The notes under the pieces: model-generated
Database searches by the model: none
What the model was told of the DNA's origin: nothing
What the model saw: only the letters and a program-made list of their open reading frames with translations
In this document: positions 1-6,506 of the stretch, piece by piece
Position numbering within the stretch: position 1 is the stretch's first letter
Layout: every line of letters starts with the position of its first letter
NCBI GenBank assembly: GCA_036399695.1
Contig: DASWMP010000122.1
Location: 1-12,601 of the forward strand
From: DASVEE01 sp036399695
Lineage (GTDB): Bacteria; Acidobacteriota; Thermoanaerobaculia; Gp7-AA8
Reading direction: 5' to 3'
DNA length: 12,601 bases
Program-made: the position numbers and the translations under genes

Positions 1-24
1 CATCCCCCACCCCACTCCGAGATT
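1..24. repeat. Family B repeat, decayed or truncated right end
   Basis: Positions 7-24 match the outer end of the right arm of the complete family B element at 9415-9496 in 17 of 18 bases, including an exact 12-base run CACTCCGAGATT. Positions 1-6 match only partly, so the copy is either degenerate or interrupted. It lies 38 bp upstream of the acs start. The rest of the element, if any, is outside the window. Confidence 0.6.
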
Positions 25-48
25 GGCACCTGCGGCGCGGCTTCGGAA

Positions 49-54
49 TAGAAT
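49..54 (+). promoter_or_regulatory. Candidate -10 element (TAGAAT) of a leaderless acs transcript
   Basis: TAGAAT ends 8 nt before the acs ATG, and no Shine-Dalgarno-like purine run lies in between. The same hexamer sits at the same distance before tmk and 6 nt before the dehydratase gene. This spacing would put the transcription start at or next to the start codon. A TTGGCA sequence at 23-28 resembles a -35 box, but the 20-nt spacer is too long for a typical sigma-70 promoter. Confidence 0.5.
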
Positions 55-62
55 CGCGGCCC

Positions 63-2015
63 ATGGCCAACGAGATTGACGCGCTGCTGCAGGAAACCCG
101 CGAGTTCCCGCCTTCCGACGACTTCCGCCGCCAGGCAAACGCCAACGATCCTGAGCTATGGGCAAAGGCCGGTGCCGATCGGGAAGCGTACTGGGCCGGC
201 TGGGCGGAGGAGTTGGAGTGGGAGAAGAAGTGGGACCGCGTCCTCGAGTGGAACGCGCCTGACGCGAAGTGGTTCGTCGGCGGGACGCTCAACGCGTCGG
301 TGAACTGCCTGGACCGGCATCTCGAGCTGCGCGGCGACAAGCTCGCGCTGATCTGGGAAGGTGAGCCGGGGGACATCCGCCGCGTCACCTATCGCGAGCT
401 GCACGCGGAGGTCTCGCGCTTCGCGAACGTCCTCAAATCGCTCGGTATCGCCAGCGGCGACCGCGTCGCCATCTACATGCCGCTCGTCGTCGAAGCAGTC
501 GTGGCCATGCTGGCCTGCGCGCGCATCGGCGCGGCGCATTCGGTGGTCTTCGGCGGCTTCTCGTCGGATGCACTGAGGGACCGCATTCAGGATGCGGAAG
601 CAAAGCTCGTCATCACCGCTACGACCGGCTGGCGGCGCGGCACGCTCGTCCCGCTCAAGAAGATGACCGACACGGCGGTCGCGGAGTGCCCGACGATCAC
701 GAACGTCATCACGGTCCGCCGCAACGCGGACGACGACGTCCCGATGCAGGACGGGCGCGATCTCTGGTGGCACGAGCTGATGGCCGGCGCGGACGCGCTG
801 TGCGAGCCCACCTACGTCGACTCCGAGCACATGCTGTACATGCTCTACACGTCCGGCAGCACCGGCAAGCCGAAGGGCATCATCCACACGACCGGCGGCT
901 ATCTCACCGGCTGCTACGCCACGACCAAGTGGGTCTTCGACCTGAAGGAAGACGACATCTACTGGTGCACGGCGGACATCGGCTGGGTCACGGGGCATTC
1001 GTACGTCGTCTACGGTCCGCTCTCCTGCGGCGCCACGGTGATGCTGTACGAAGGGGCGCCGGACTGGCCGAAGAAGGACCGCTTCTGGGACATCATCGAG
1101 CGGCACAAGGTCACGATCTTCTACACCGCGCCGACCGCGATCCGCGCCTTCATGAAATGGGGCGAAGAGCTGCCGCGCGCGCACGACATGTCCTCCCTGC
1201 GTCTCCTCGGCAGCGTCGGGGAGCCGATCAACCCCGAGGCCTGGATCTGGTACCAGCAGACGATCGGCGGTGAGCGCTGTCCCGTCGTCGATACCTGGTG
1301 GCAGACGGAGACGGGCGGCATCATGATCACGCCGCTGCCGGGGCTCGTGCCGACGAAGCCCGGCTCGGCGACGAAGCCGTTCCCCGGCATCGACGCCGAG
1401 ATCCTCGACGAGAAAGGGGATCGCGTCGAAGTGGGCGGCGGCTACCTGGCCATCACCTCCCCCTGGCCGGCCATGCTGCGCGGCATCTGGGGCGATCGCG
1501 AGCGCTTCGTGCAGCAGTACTGGTCGAAGTGGCCCGGGATCTACTTCACGGGCGACGGCGCGAAGCGCGACGAGGACGGCTACTTCTGGCTCCTCGGCCG
1601 CGTGGACGACGTCATCAACGTCGCCGGCCACCGCATCGGCACGATGGAAGTGGAGTCGGCTCTCGTCGATCACCATTGCGTCGCCGAAGCTGCCTGCGTC
1701 GGCATCACCCACGACATCAAAGGCACGGCCGTCGCCGCCTTCGTCATCATCAAGGAATCGGAGCGGGAGAAAGCGCTCGCCGATCCGGCCGCCTTCGAGC
1801 GCGAGCTCAAACAGCACGTCGCCGAGAAGATCGGCGCCATCGCCCGCCCCGAAAAGATCATCCTCACGGTCGACCTCCCGAAGACCCGCTCCGGCAAGAT
1901 CATGCGCCGCCTCCTCCGCGACATCGCCGAAGGCCGCGCCCTCGGCGACGTCACGACGCTCGCCGACCCGGCCGTCGTGGCGTCGCTGAAAGAAAAGTAT
2001 GAGGAGGAGGCTTGA
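63..2015 (+). CDS. acs: Acetyl-CoA synthetase (AMP-forming acetate--CoA ligase)
   Basis: This cytosolic enzyme converts acetate, ATP and CoA to acetyl-CoA, AMP and PPi through an acetyl-adenylate, for acetate assimilation. At 650 aa it is full length for the family (about 650). Visible motifs are the P-loop-like YTSGSTGKPKG at 262-272, the adenylate-binding WWQTETGG at 412-419, the hinge region GRVDD, GHRIGTMEVES from 522, and PKTRSGKIMRR near the C terminus. Lys612 in that last motif is the catalytic lysine; in family members it is reversibly acetylated by Pat-type enzymes. The ATG at 63 gives the normal N terminus, including the substrate-entry domain. No Shine-Dalgarno is seen; a TAGAAT hexamer lies 8 nt upstream. 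A family A palindrome follows the stop, separating acs from fabG. The assignment is secure. Confidence 0.97.
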   Translation: MANEIDALLQETREFPPSDDFRRQANANDPELWAKAGADREAYWAGWAEELEWEKKWDRVLEWNAPDAKWFVGGTLNASVNCLDRHLELRGDKLALIWEGEPGDIRRVTYRELHAEVSRFANVLKSLGIASGDRVAIYMPLVVEAVVAMLACARIGAAHSVVFGGFSSDALRDRIQDAEAKLVITATTGWRRGTLVPLKKMTDTAVAECPTITNVITVRRNADDDVPMQDGRDLWWHELMAGADALCEPTYVDSEHMLYMLYTSGSTGKPKGIIHTTGGYLTGCYATTKWVFDLKEDDIYWCTADIGWVTGHSYVVYGPLSCGATVMLYEGAPDWPKKDRFWDIIERHKVTIFYTAPTAIRAFMKWGEELPRAHDMSSLRLLGSVGEPINPEAWIWYQQTIGGERCPVVDTWWQTETGGIMITPLPGLVPTKPGSATKPFPGIDAEILDEKGDRVEVGGGYLAITSPWPAMLRGIWGDRERFVQQYWSKWPGIYFTGDGAKRDEDGYFWLLGRVDDVINVAGHRIGTMEVESALVDHHCVAEAACVGITHDIKGTAVAAFVIIKESEREKALADPAAFERELKQHVAEKIGAIARPEKIILTVDLPKTRSGKIMRRLLRDIAEGRALGDVTTLADPAVVASLKEKYEEEA

Positions 2016-2030
2016 CCCGCCCAGCCGCCC

Positions 2031-2114
2031 GTTTTCGGTTTTCGGTTGTTGGTCGTTGGTGCTCCGCTGTCGGCCGAGCGCAGCACCGAAAACCAAAAAC
2101 CAACAACCAAAAAC
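2031..2114. repeat. Family A heptamer-armed palindrome, copy 1
   Basis: The left arm has four tandem 7-mers fitting GTTKTYG or one base off (2031-2058), then GTGCT (2059-2063). An 18-nt loop follows (2064-2081). The right arm is AGCAC (2082-2086) and four complementary 7-mers of the CRAMAAC type (2087-2114). Arms are 33 nt each. The element starts 15 nt after the acs stop codon and could form a long hairpin in RNA. A second copy with the same layout is at 5403-5493 after holB. The reading frame of fabG is open through it, but the translated residues look nothing like a protein domain. Confidence 0.85.
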
Positions 2115-2157
2115 AGGCTCTCCCCGGAGTGGACGAAGGCACGAGACAGCCAAACGG

Positions 2158-2883
2158 ATGAAAGTCGCCCTCATCACCGGCGGTTCCCGTGGCATCGGCC
2201 GTGTCACGGCCATGCGCCTGCTCATGAACGGGTGGAGCGTGGCCTTTACTTACGGGTCGTCGAAAGACGCGGCTCGGGCGTTCGAGGACGAGGCGAAGAC
2301 GCCGCAGTTGGCATCCTATGAGGCGGACGTGCGCGATGAGGCGCGGGCGAAGGAAGTGGTGGAGGATGTGATCGAGCGGTTCGGCTCGATCGACGCGCTG
2401 GTGAACAACGCCGGCATCCGCCGCGACGCGCTCCTCTACAACATGTCCGCCGATCAGTGGGACGACGTACTCGACACGAACCTCCGGGGCGCGTTCGTCG
2501 TGACGAAAGCGGTGCTCCCGGCGATGATGCGCCAGCGCCGCGGCGCGATCGTGAATGTGGCCTCGCTGTCCGGCCTGCACGGCGTCGTCGGTCAGACCAA
2601 CTACTCCGCGGCGAAAGGGGCGCTCGTGGCCATGACGCGCTCCCTCTCCCGCGAAGTCGCCCGCAGCAACATCCGCGTGAACTGCGTCGCCCCAGGCCTC
2701 GTCGAGACGGACATGATCGCCGGCCTGGAAGCCGAGGTGAAGCGGGAGATGGTGCGCCAGATCCCCATGCGCCGCGTGATCCGCGCGGACGAAGTGGCCG
2801 CCGGCATTGCCTTCCTCCTCTCGGATGAAGCCAGCGGAATTACCGGCCAGGTGCTGTGTATTGACGGAGGCGCGAGCGCGTAG
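2158..2883 (+). CDS. fabG: FabG-type 3-oxoacyl-[acyl-carrier-protein] reductase (SDR family)
   Basis: This is a classical short-chain dehydrogenase/reductase, probably NADPH-dependent, reducing 3-oxoacyl thioesters in fatty-acid synthesis. A 3-oxoacyl-CoA or other carbonyl substrate is also possible. The 241-aa length is typical of FabG. Motifs are the Rossmann TGGSRGIG at 7-14, NNAG at 83-86, and the catalytic residues Asn108, Ser136, Tyr149 and Lys153 (YSAAK). The C-terminal GQVLCIDGG is the usual FabG ending. The frame is open from 1999, but that stretch runs through the family A repeat. The ATG at 2158 starts exactly at the family N terminus (MKVALITGG), so I chose it. No clear ribosome-binding site is visible. 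The gap to acs (142 bp) is mostly repeat, so co-transcription is uncertain. The SDR call is very sure; the exact substrate is not. Confidence 0.9.
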   Translation: MKVALITGGSRGIGRVTAMRLLMNGWSVAFTYGSSKDAARAFEDEAKTPQLASYEADVRDEARAKEVVEDVIERFGSIDALVNNAGIRRDALLYNMSADQWDDVLDTNLRGAFVVTKAVLPAMMRQRRGAIVNVASLSGLHGVVGQTNYSAAKGALVAMTRSLSREVARSNIRVNCVAPGLVETDMIAGLEAEVKREMVRQIPMRRVIRADEVAAGIAFLLSDEASGITGQVLCIDGGASA

Positions 2884-2973
2884 AGCTCGGACGCCGGTGC
2901 CCACGCCAAGTTCCCCCGAACCTTGCGCCCAGCACCCACCGAGCCCCGGGCCCTGAGCGCCGATCCCTTGACT

Positions 2974-3867
2974 ATGTACTTCTCCATCGTCATCCCCACC
3001 TACAACCGCCTCGACATGCTGCTGCGCGTGCTCGATGCACTCGAGCGGCAGATCGATGCCCCGCCGCACGAGATCATCGTCATCAACGACGGCTCGAAAG
3101 ACGACACCGACCGCGTCGTCTCGCAGCGCAAGGGCATCATCTTCCGCACCCAGCCCAACGGTGGCCCCGGGCGGGCGCGCAATCATGGCGTGACGCTGGC
3201 CAGCGGTAAGTTCGTCATCTTCATCGGCGACGATACGGTGCCGGAGCCGCGCTTCCTGGCCGAGCATGCGCGCGTGCATCGCGAGTCGAACGACGATCCG
3301 CTCGTTGCCTGCCTCGGGTACACCGGCTGGCCGCACGAAGAGCGCGTCACCGCGTTCATGGACTACATCAACGACTACGGGCTCCAGTTCGGCTACAAGC
3401 TGATCGAGGACGGCGCGGTCGTGCCGTACAACTTCTTCTACACGTCCAACATCTCCATCGACCGGCAGGTGCTGGCCGATCATCCGTTCGACACCAGCTT
3501 CCCGAGCGCGGCGTGGGAGGACATCGAGCTGGCGTACCGCCTCGACGCCAAGGGGCTGAAGATCCGCTACAACGCCCGCGCGATCACCCGGCACTACCAC
3601 CAGATGACGATCGACACCTTCTCCCGCCGGCAGTACACGGTCGGCAAATCGGGGGCGATCTTCTACCGCAAGCACCCCGAGCTCGGCCATTTCCTCGGCG
3701 TGCACGAATTGGGGACGCGGAAGCTGGCGGACGAGACGCAGCTCGCGAAACTGCGCCGTAAAGCACGGCTCGGCGAGCGCTTCCGCCTGCTGGCCCGCCC
3801 GAAAATCTTCGAGACGCTCATGCGCGAGCACTACCTGCGCGGGCTCCGCGACGGGCTGCGCGAGTAG
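2974..3867 (+). CDS. Family 2 glycosyltransferase (GT-A fold)
   Basis: This predicted cytosolic enzyme transfers a sugar from a nucleotide-sugar donor; acceptor and product are unknown. The 297-aa protein starts with the GT2 signature SIVIPTYNR (4-12). It has an ND pair at 38-39, a nucleotide-binding GDD at 85-87 standing for the DxD motif, and WED at 181-183, which fits the catalytic-base ED region. No membrane segment is visible. The C-terminal ~80 residues are basic and helical-looking, without a recognised domain. The frame is open from a TTG at 2923, but the ATG at 2974 places the signature right at the N terminus. The 90-bp spacer after fabG shows no clear promoter. Only 11 bp separate it from tmk, so it probably shares a transcript with tmk-holB, though glycosylation has no evident link to replication. 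Confidence 0.88.
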   Translation: MYFSIVIPTYNRLDMLLRVLDALERQIDAPPHEIIVINDGSKDDTDRVVSQRKGIIFRTQPNGGPGRARNHGVTLASGKFVIFIGDDTVPEPRFLAEHARVHRESNDDPLVACLGYTGWPHEERVTAFMDYINDYGLQFGYKLIEDGAVVPYNFFYTSNISIDRQVLADHPFDTSFPSAAWEDIELAYRLDAKGLKIRYNARAITRHYHQMTIDTFSRRQYTVGKSGAIFYRKHPELGHFLGVHELGTRKLADETQLAKLRRKARLGERFRLLARPKIFETLMREHYLRGLRDGLRE

Positions 3868-3870
3868 AAT
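3865..3870 (+). promoter_or_regulatory. Candidate -10 element (TAGAAT) for tmk, overlapping the upstream stop codon
   Basis: The TAG stop codon of the glycosyltransferase forms the first half of a TAGAAT hexamer that ends 8 nt before the tmk ATG. Hexamer and spacing are the same as for acs. No -35-like sequence is obvious at 17 nt upstream. It could be an internal promoter giving a leaderless tmk-holB transcript, or partly a coincidence of the stop codon. Confidence 0.35.
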
Positions 3871-3878
3871 CCGCGTCG

Positions 3879-4499
3879 ATGTTCATCACCTTCGAAGGGA
3901 TCGAAGGCTCGGGGAAGACGACGCAGCAGCAACGTCTGGCCGAGCACTTCCGCACCGCCGGCCGTACCGTCGTCACGACGAAGGAGCCGGGGGGCACGCC
4001 GCTGGCCGACCGCATCCGGGCCATTCTGCTCGACAGCACGTCCGTGATCGATCCCGTGGCCGAGGTGCTGCTGTTCGGGGCGTCGCGGCGGCAGCATACG
4101 ACCGAGACCATCGAGCCGTCGCTCAGCCGCGGGGAATTCGTCCTGTGCGACCGCTACGCCGATTCGACGCTGGCTTACCAGGGCTTCGGCCGGCTGCTCG
4201 ACCTCGACCGCCTGCGCGCGCTGAACGACTGGGCGACGAACGGCCTGCGCCCGCACCTCACGCTGCTCTACGACCTGCCGGAAGAAGCGGGGCTGACGCG
4301 GGCCCGTTCGCGCAATGCCACCGCCACGGCCGACGAAGGACGCTTCGAAGCGGAAGACCTCCGCTTCCACCGGCGCGTGCGGGAGGGCTACCTGACGCTC
4401 GCGGTGGCCGAGCCGCAGAGGTTCGCCGTCATCGACGCCAACGGGACCGTCGATGAAGTCTTCCAGCGCACGCTCGCGGCGCTCACCTCACGCTCATGA
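3879..4499 (+). CDS. tmk: Thymidylate kinase (dTMP kinase)
   Basis: The enzyme phosphorylates dTMP to dTDP with ATP, an essential cytosolic step in dTTP supply. The 206-aa length is normal. Motifs are the P-loop GIEGSGKTT at 7-15, EPGGT at 36-40 (dTMP-binding region), the RQH segment at 71-73, the DRY motif at 91-93 followed by SxxAYQG, and a LID region with several arginines (141-170). The usual LDLP strand reads YDLP here. It starts 11 bp after the glycosyltransferase stop and overlaps holB by ATGA, so the two are translationally coupled. The tmk-holB order is common in bacteria and supports both calls. Confidence 0.96.
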   Translation: MFITFEGIEGSGKTTQQQRLAEHFRTAGRTVVTTKEPGGTPLADRIRAILLDSTSVIDPVAEVLLFGASRRQHTTETIEPSLSRGEFVLCDRYADSTLAYQGFGRLLDLDRLRALNDWATNGLRPHLTLLYDLPEEAGLTRARSRNATATADEGRFEAEDLRFHRRVREGYLTLAVAEPQRFAVIDANGTVDEVFQRTLAALTSRS

Positions 4500-5386
4500 C
4501 GACTTCCATCGCCACCTCTGCCTCCACCTCAGCCCGGGTGCTCGACACCGCCCGCCGGAACGAACTGCACCACGCCATCATCCTGCACGGGCCGGTGCCT
4601 GAGGCGCTGCGCGAGCTGTCGATCCGCATCGCCAAATCGCTGAACTGCCTCCAGGGGACGACCGGTGACGACTGCCAGTCCTGCCAGCGCGTCGACCGGC
4701 GCACGCATCCGGACATCCACTTCATCGAGGTGGCGGAAGCGAAGAAGATGATCTCGATCGAGCAGATCCGCGACATCCTTGAGAACGCCTCCATGCGCCC
4801 TTACGAGGGGCGGAACAAGGTGTTCATCATCGACCCGGCGGACGGCCTCTCCGTGGCCGGCTCGAACGCCCTGCTCAAGACGCTCGAAGAGCCGGCGCGC
4901 GACACCACGTTCATCCTGCTGACGCGCTCCCCCGACCTGCTGCTGCCGACCATCCGCTCCCGCTCGCAACCGGTATACGTGGCGGACACGACGCGCCAGC
5001 TCGTCGGCCCGCGTCAGGCGTTGCGTACGCGCCAGGTGGCGCTCACAGGCGAGAACGGGGTCGAACTGGCCGGGCAGACGCTCGAAGCGCTCCATCGCTA
5101 CGCCACCCGCGGCGACAGCGCCGCCCTCCTCGCCCTCGCGGCCGTCGTCTGCAACGAGGACGACGTCAAAGACGCCCTCGCCCTCATGGGCTCCGTCTTT
5201 CTCGACATCGTGGCCCTCGACCCGAAGGAATCCGTCGACCCGAAGAAGCTCGAGGAGATCCGCGCGAAGATCCCGACCGAGAAGCTCCTCGCCGCCGCCG
5301 ACACGGCCCTGGGCGCGATCCGCTGGCTGGCCGTGAACGCCGACTCGCGCCTGCTGGCGGAGCAGGTGGTGGCGGCGTTGGTTTAG
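4496..5386 (+). CDS. holB: DNA polymerase III delta' subunit (clamp-loader)
   Basis: This is the non-ATPase wrench subunit of the clamp loader that opens and loads the beta clamp. At 296 aa it is near the usual 300-335. The HAIILHGP strand at 26-33 is followed by a degenerate P-loop lacking GK-T, as expected for delta'. Other features are THPDIHFIE (70-78), KVFIIDPAD (108-116) and NALLKTLEEP (124-133). Two family hallmarks are altered. The zinc module keeps only three clear cysteines (51, 60, 63) of the usual four, and the SRC motif reads SRS (155-157). The C-terminal NADSRLLAEQVVAAL matches the family's collar-domain ending. The start overlaps the tmk stop (ATGA). A DnaX-type subunit is less likely because of the length and missing Walker A. 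Confidence 0.9.
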   Translation: MTTSIATSASTSARVLDTARRNELHHAIILHGPVPEALRELSIRIAKSLNCLQGTTGDDCQSCQRVDRRTHPDIHFIEVAEAKKMISIEQIRDILENASMRPYEGRNKVFIIDPADGLSVAGSNALLKTLEEPARDTTFILLTRSPDLLLPTIRSRSQPVYVADTTRQLVGPRQALRTRQVALTGENGVELAGQTLEALHRYATRGDSAALLALAAVVCNEDDVKDALALMGSVFLDIVALDPKESVDPKKLEEIRAKIPTEKLLAAADTALGAIRWLAVNADSRLLAEQVVAALV

Positions 5387-5402
5387 CCCGCCGCCCGGGC
5401 CG

Positions 5403-5493
5403 GTTTTTGGTTGTCGGTTTTTGGTTGTCGGTGCTCCGCTCCGCGAGCGCCGTGCCGCGCAGCACCAACAACCAAAAACCAACAACCGAAAAC
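5403..5493. repeat. Family A heptamer-armed palindrome, copy 2
   Basis: This copy has the same plan as the one at 2031-2114. Four 7-mers alternate GTTTTTG and GTTGTCG (5403-5430), then GTGCT (5431-5435), a 25-nt GC-rich loop (5436-5460), AGCAC (5461-5465) and four complementary 7-mers (5466-5493). The loop starts CCGCT in both copies. It begins 16 nt after the holB stop, so both copies sit just downstream of a gene end. The loop lengths differ (18 and 25 nt), while the arms are 33 nt in both. Confidence 0.85.
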
Positions 5494-5495
5494 CG

Positions 5496-5523
5496 CATTT
5501 TCGCGCCCCCGGGCGCGAAAATG
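5496..5523. terminator. Perfect 13-bp hairpin, possible bidirectional terminator
   Basis: CATTTTCGCGCCC at 5496-5508 is followed by two C residues and then its exact reverse complement (5511-5523). The A/T-rich outer ends give a short T run on either strand, as in bidirectional rho-independent terminators. It lies 109 nt after the holB stop, immediately next to the family A repeat. Confidence 0.5.
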
Positions 5524-5536
5524 AAACCGGTTACAC

Positions 5537-5568
5537 AAAAAGATCGACCCCGCCTCGCGGCGGGGTCG
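5537..5568 (-). terminator. Rho-independent terminator reading on the minus strand
   Basis: A 10-bp perfect GC stem (5545-5554 with 5559-5568) closes a tetraloop that reads GCGA, a GNRA loop, on the minus strand. In the minus direction the stem is followed by ATC and five T residues (5541-5537). On the plus strand it is followed by G residues instead, so it works best for minus-strand transcripts. These could be the amidase-GerMN mRNA, or a separate RNA from the 5582-5715 region. Confidence 0.65.
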
Positions 5569-5581
5569 GGGGGTATTTCTC

Positions 5582-5715
5582 TACTGGATGGGGCCGGGCG
5601 CTAGCGCTCGGGGGTGTGCTTTGTACTACCGGTAAGGTTCAAGGAAGAGTTCAAGAGGAAGAAACTTCAGGCAGGCTGTTACTTCAGAAAGCGGCTCTCG
5701 CCTGCCCATCCAGTA
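5582..5715 (-). ncRNA. Candidate structured RNA of unknown family
   Basis: The ends form a perfect 11-bp stem, TACTGGATGGG at 5582-5592 with CCCATCCAGTA at 5705-5715. Inside are alternative helices: GGCAGGC (5670-5676) with GCCTGCC (5700-5706), or an irregular rod continuing the closing stem in which GGCG, AGC and GCT (5597-5608) pair with AGC, GCT and CGCC (5690-5702). No convincing ORF covers it. The minus strand is favoured because a terminator with a T tract follows at 5568-5537 and a CATAAT lies upstream at 5744-5739. The length and end pairing recall 6S RNA, but I could not match 6S, SRP or tmRNA signatures. It may also be a 3' UTR of the GerMN gene, or a mobile palindrome. Confidence 0.35.
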
Positions 5716-5738
5716 AATCTGTTTTCAACGTGCGAAGC

Positions 5739-5744
5739 ATTATG
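5739..5744 (-). promoter_or_regulatory. Possible -10 element (CATAAT) on the minus strand
   Basis: CATAAT on the minus strand lies 23 nt upstream of the closing stem of the candidate RNA. The position 17 nt further upstream reads GAAATT, not a recognisable -35 box, so this is weak. The near-palindrome at 5751-5774 covers the -35 zone and would be well placed for a regulator. Confidence 0.2.
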
Positions 5745-5750
5745 ACACAG

Positions 5751-5774
5751 ACATTGTGAAAAATTTCTCAATGT
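5751..5774. promoter_or_regulatory. 24-bp near-palindrome, operator-like, CRP/FNR-type resemblance
   Basis: The half-sites are ACATTG-T-GAAA and TTTC-T-CAATGT around a central AA. Only the T/T pair breaks perfect symmetry. Within it, TGTGA (5755-5759), six bases, then TCTCA (5766-5770) match 9 of 10 fixed positions of the CRP-type consensus TGTGA-N6-TCACA. It is in an AT-rich stretch, unlike the rest of the window. No gene start lies close downstream on either strand, except the putative minus-strand RNA. Confidence 0.35.
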
Positions 5775-5866
5775 AACAGCATCGTGACAACCCTTTGTTC
5801 TCCAACAGATACGTCGGTTTTCTCGGGGTGGTTGCAGAGTAATACAAAACAGTTGTTCGGTCTATG

Positions 5867-5936
5867 CCGACCGTCCGGTCGGGAACGGGTACTTTAGGAA
5901 AGGAACCGCCGGTTAGTTACCGGTTGGTCACCGGCG
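5867..5936. other. Two short hairpins downstream of the GerMN gene
   Basis: CCGACCG (5867-5873) and CGGTCGG (5876-5882) pair around a 2-nt loop. CGCCGGT (5907-5913) and ACCGGCG (5930-5936) pair around a 16-nt loop that itself contains ACCGG-type repeats. They lie 28-97 nt past the minus-strand stop at 5964. The second hairpin is followed on the minus strand by GTTCCTTTCC, a poor T tract, so it could be a weak terminator for the amidase-GerMN unit. The remaining bases of the 5387-5963 gap show nothing else I recognise. Confidence 0.35.
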
Positions 5937-5963
5937 CGACGCATTTCGGTGGTCCGTCCCGGC

Positions 5964-6506
5964 CTACCGACGGAAGCGCGGATCGACTACATCCGCGCGC
6001 GGCCCGAGGGCTCTGGCCAGCGACACATGCCCCGCCAGCGTCTCGGTGGGCGTGCCGTTCACGAGGATGCGCACCCGCTTGGCATCAGCGAAGTTCGCGG
6101 TCACGGTCTGGACGACCGAATAGACAGCCATCGCTTCCTGGTGGCTGCCTGTACCCCAGCCGGCCGTGAGCGTGGTGCCGCCGAGGTCGAGGATGGCCGT
6201 GTCGCCGACGAGGTACGTGCCGCGCACGACCGTATCGGCAGGAAACAGGCGCGGTACGGCCTGATTCGCCGGTCCCTTGAAGTACTCGCGGATGACGATC
6301 GACAGCGCGCCGGCCGGCGCCTCCGGCAGAGGGAGGTTGCGCGTCTCGGGGACGAGCAGCATGTCGGGCGACTCGTAGAAGAGGCGCACCTGGCGCATGG
6401 CCACGCGGTTCGCGGCGTTGATCGCCTGCTGCGACGCATCCTCTTTTTTCTTGCAGGCGCCGGCGAGGAGCATGACCGCCAGGACCGTTACTGCTGCGCG
6501 CTTCAC
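5964..6506 (-). CDS. GerMN-domain lipoprotein
   Basis: This 180-aa envelope protein has an N-terminal signal (KRAAVTVLAVMLLAGAC), with the lipidated cysteine predicted at residue 18 followed by KKKED. A GerMN domain covers about 38-165: VRLFYESPDML, then LFPADTVVRGTYLVGDTAILDLGG, then VRILVNGTPTETLAGHVSL. GerMN domains are found in spore germination protein GerM and in many non-sporulating bacteria, often beside cell-wall amidases, where they are thought to act in peptidoglycan processing. The GTG start at 6506 overlaps the amidase stop (TAGTG), with GAGGA about 10 nt upstream, so I chose it over the much longer open frame, whose upstream part is only a shadow of the amidase. Its exact role is unknown; acting alongside the amidase is likely. 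Confidence 0.85.
   Translation of the reverse strand: MKRAAVTVLAVMLLAGACKKKEDASQQAINAANRVAMRQVRLFYESPDMLLVPETRNLPLPEAPAGALSIVIREYFKGPANQAVPRLFPADTVVRGTYLVGDTAILDLGGTTLTAGWGTGSHQEAMAVYSVVQTVTANFADAKRVRILVNGTPTETLAGHVSLARALGPRADVVDPRFRR

Noticed and set aside
1999..2157. 53-residue N-terminal extension of FabG
   Set aside because: The extension is encoded by the repeat arms. The SDR fold starts exactly at the ATG at 2158.
156..2225. 689-codon open frame on the minus strand opposite acs
   Set aside because: It is antisense to a fully supported acs gene. Its product is Arg/Asp/Val-rich low-complexity sequence without domains, as expected from a GC-rich third-position shadow.
1951..3831. 626-codon minus-strand open frame across fabG and the glycosyltransferase
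   Set aside because: It lies opposite two well-supported genes and runs through the family A repeat. No recognisable protein motif.
5628..5660. tRNA T-arm-like GGTTCAA near 5636-5642
   Set aside because: The flanking bases do not form a T stem, and no acceptor, anticodon or D arm can be drawn.
5407..5759. Short plus-strand open frames (65 and 112 codons) after holB
   Set aside because: They start in the repeat arms and run through terminator hairpins. The translations show no domain or conserved pattern.
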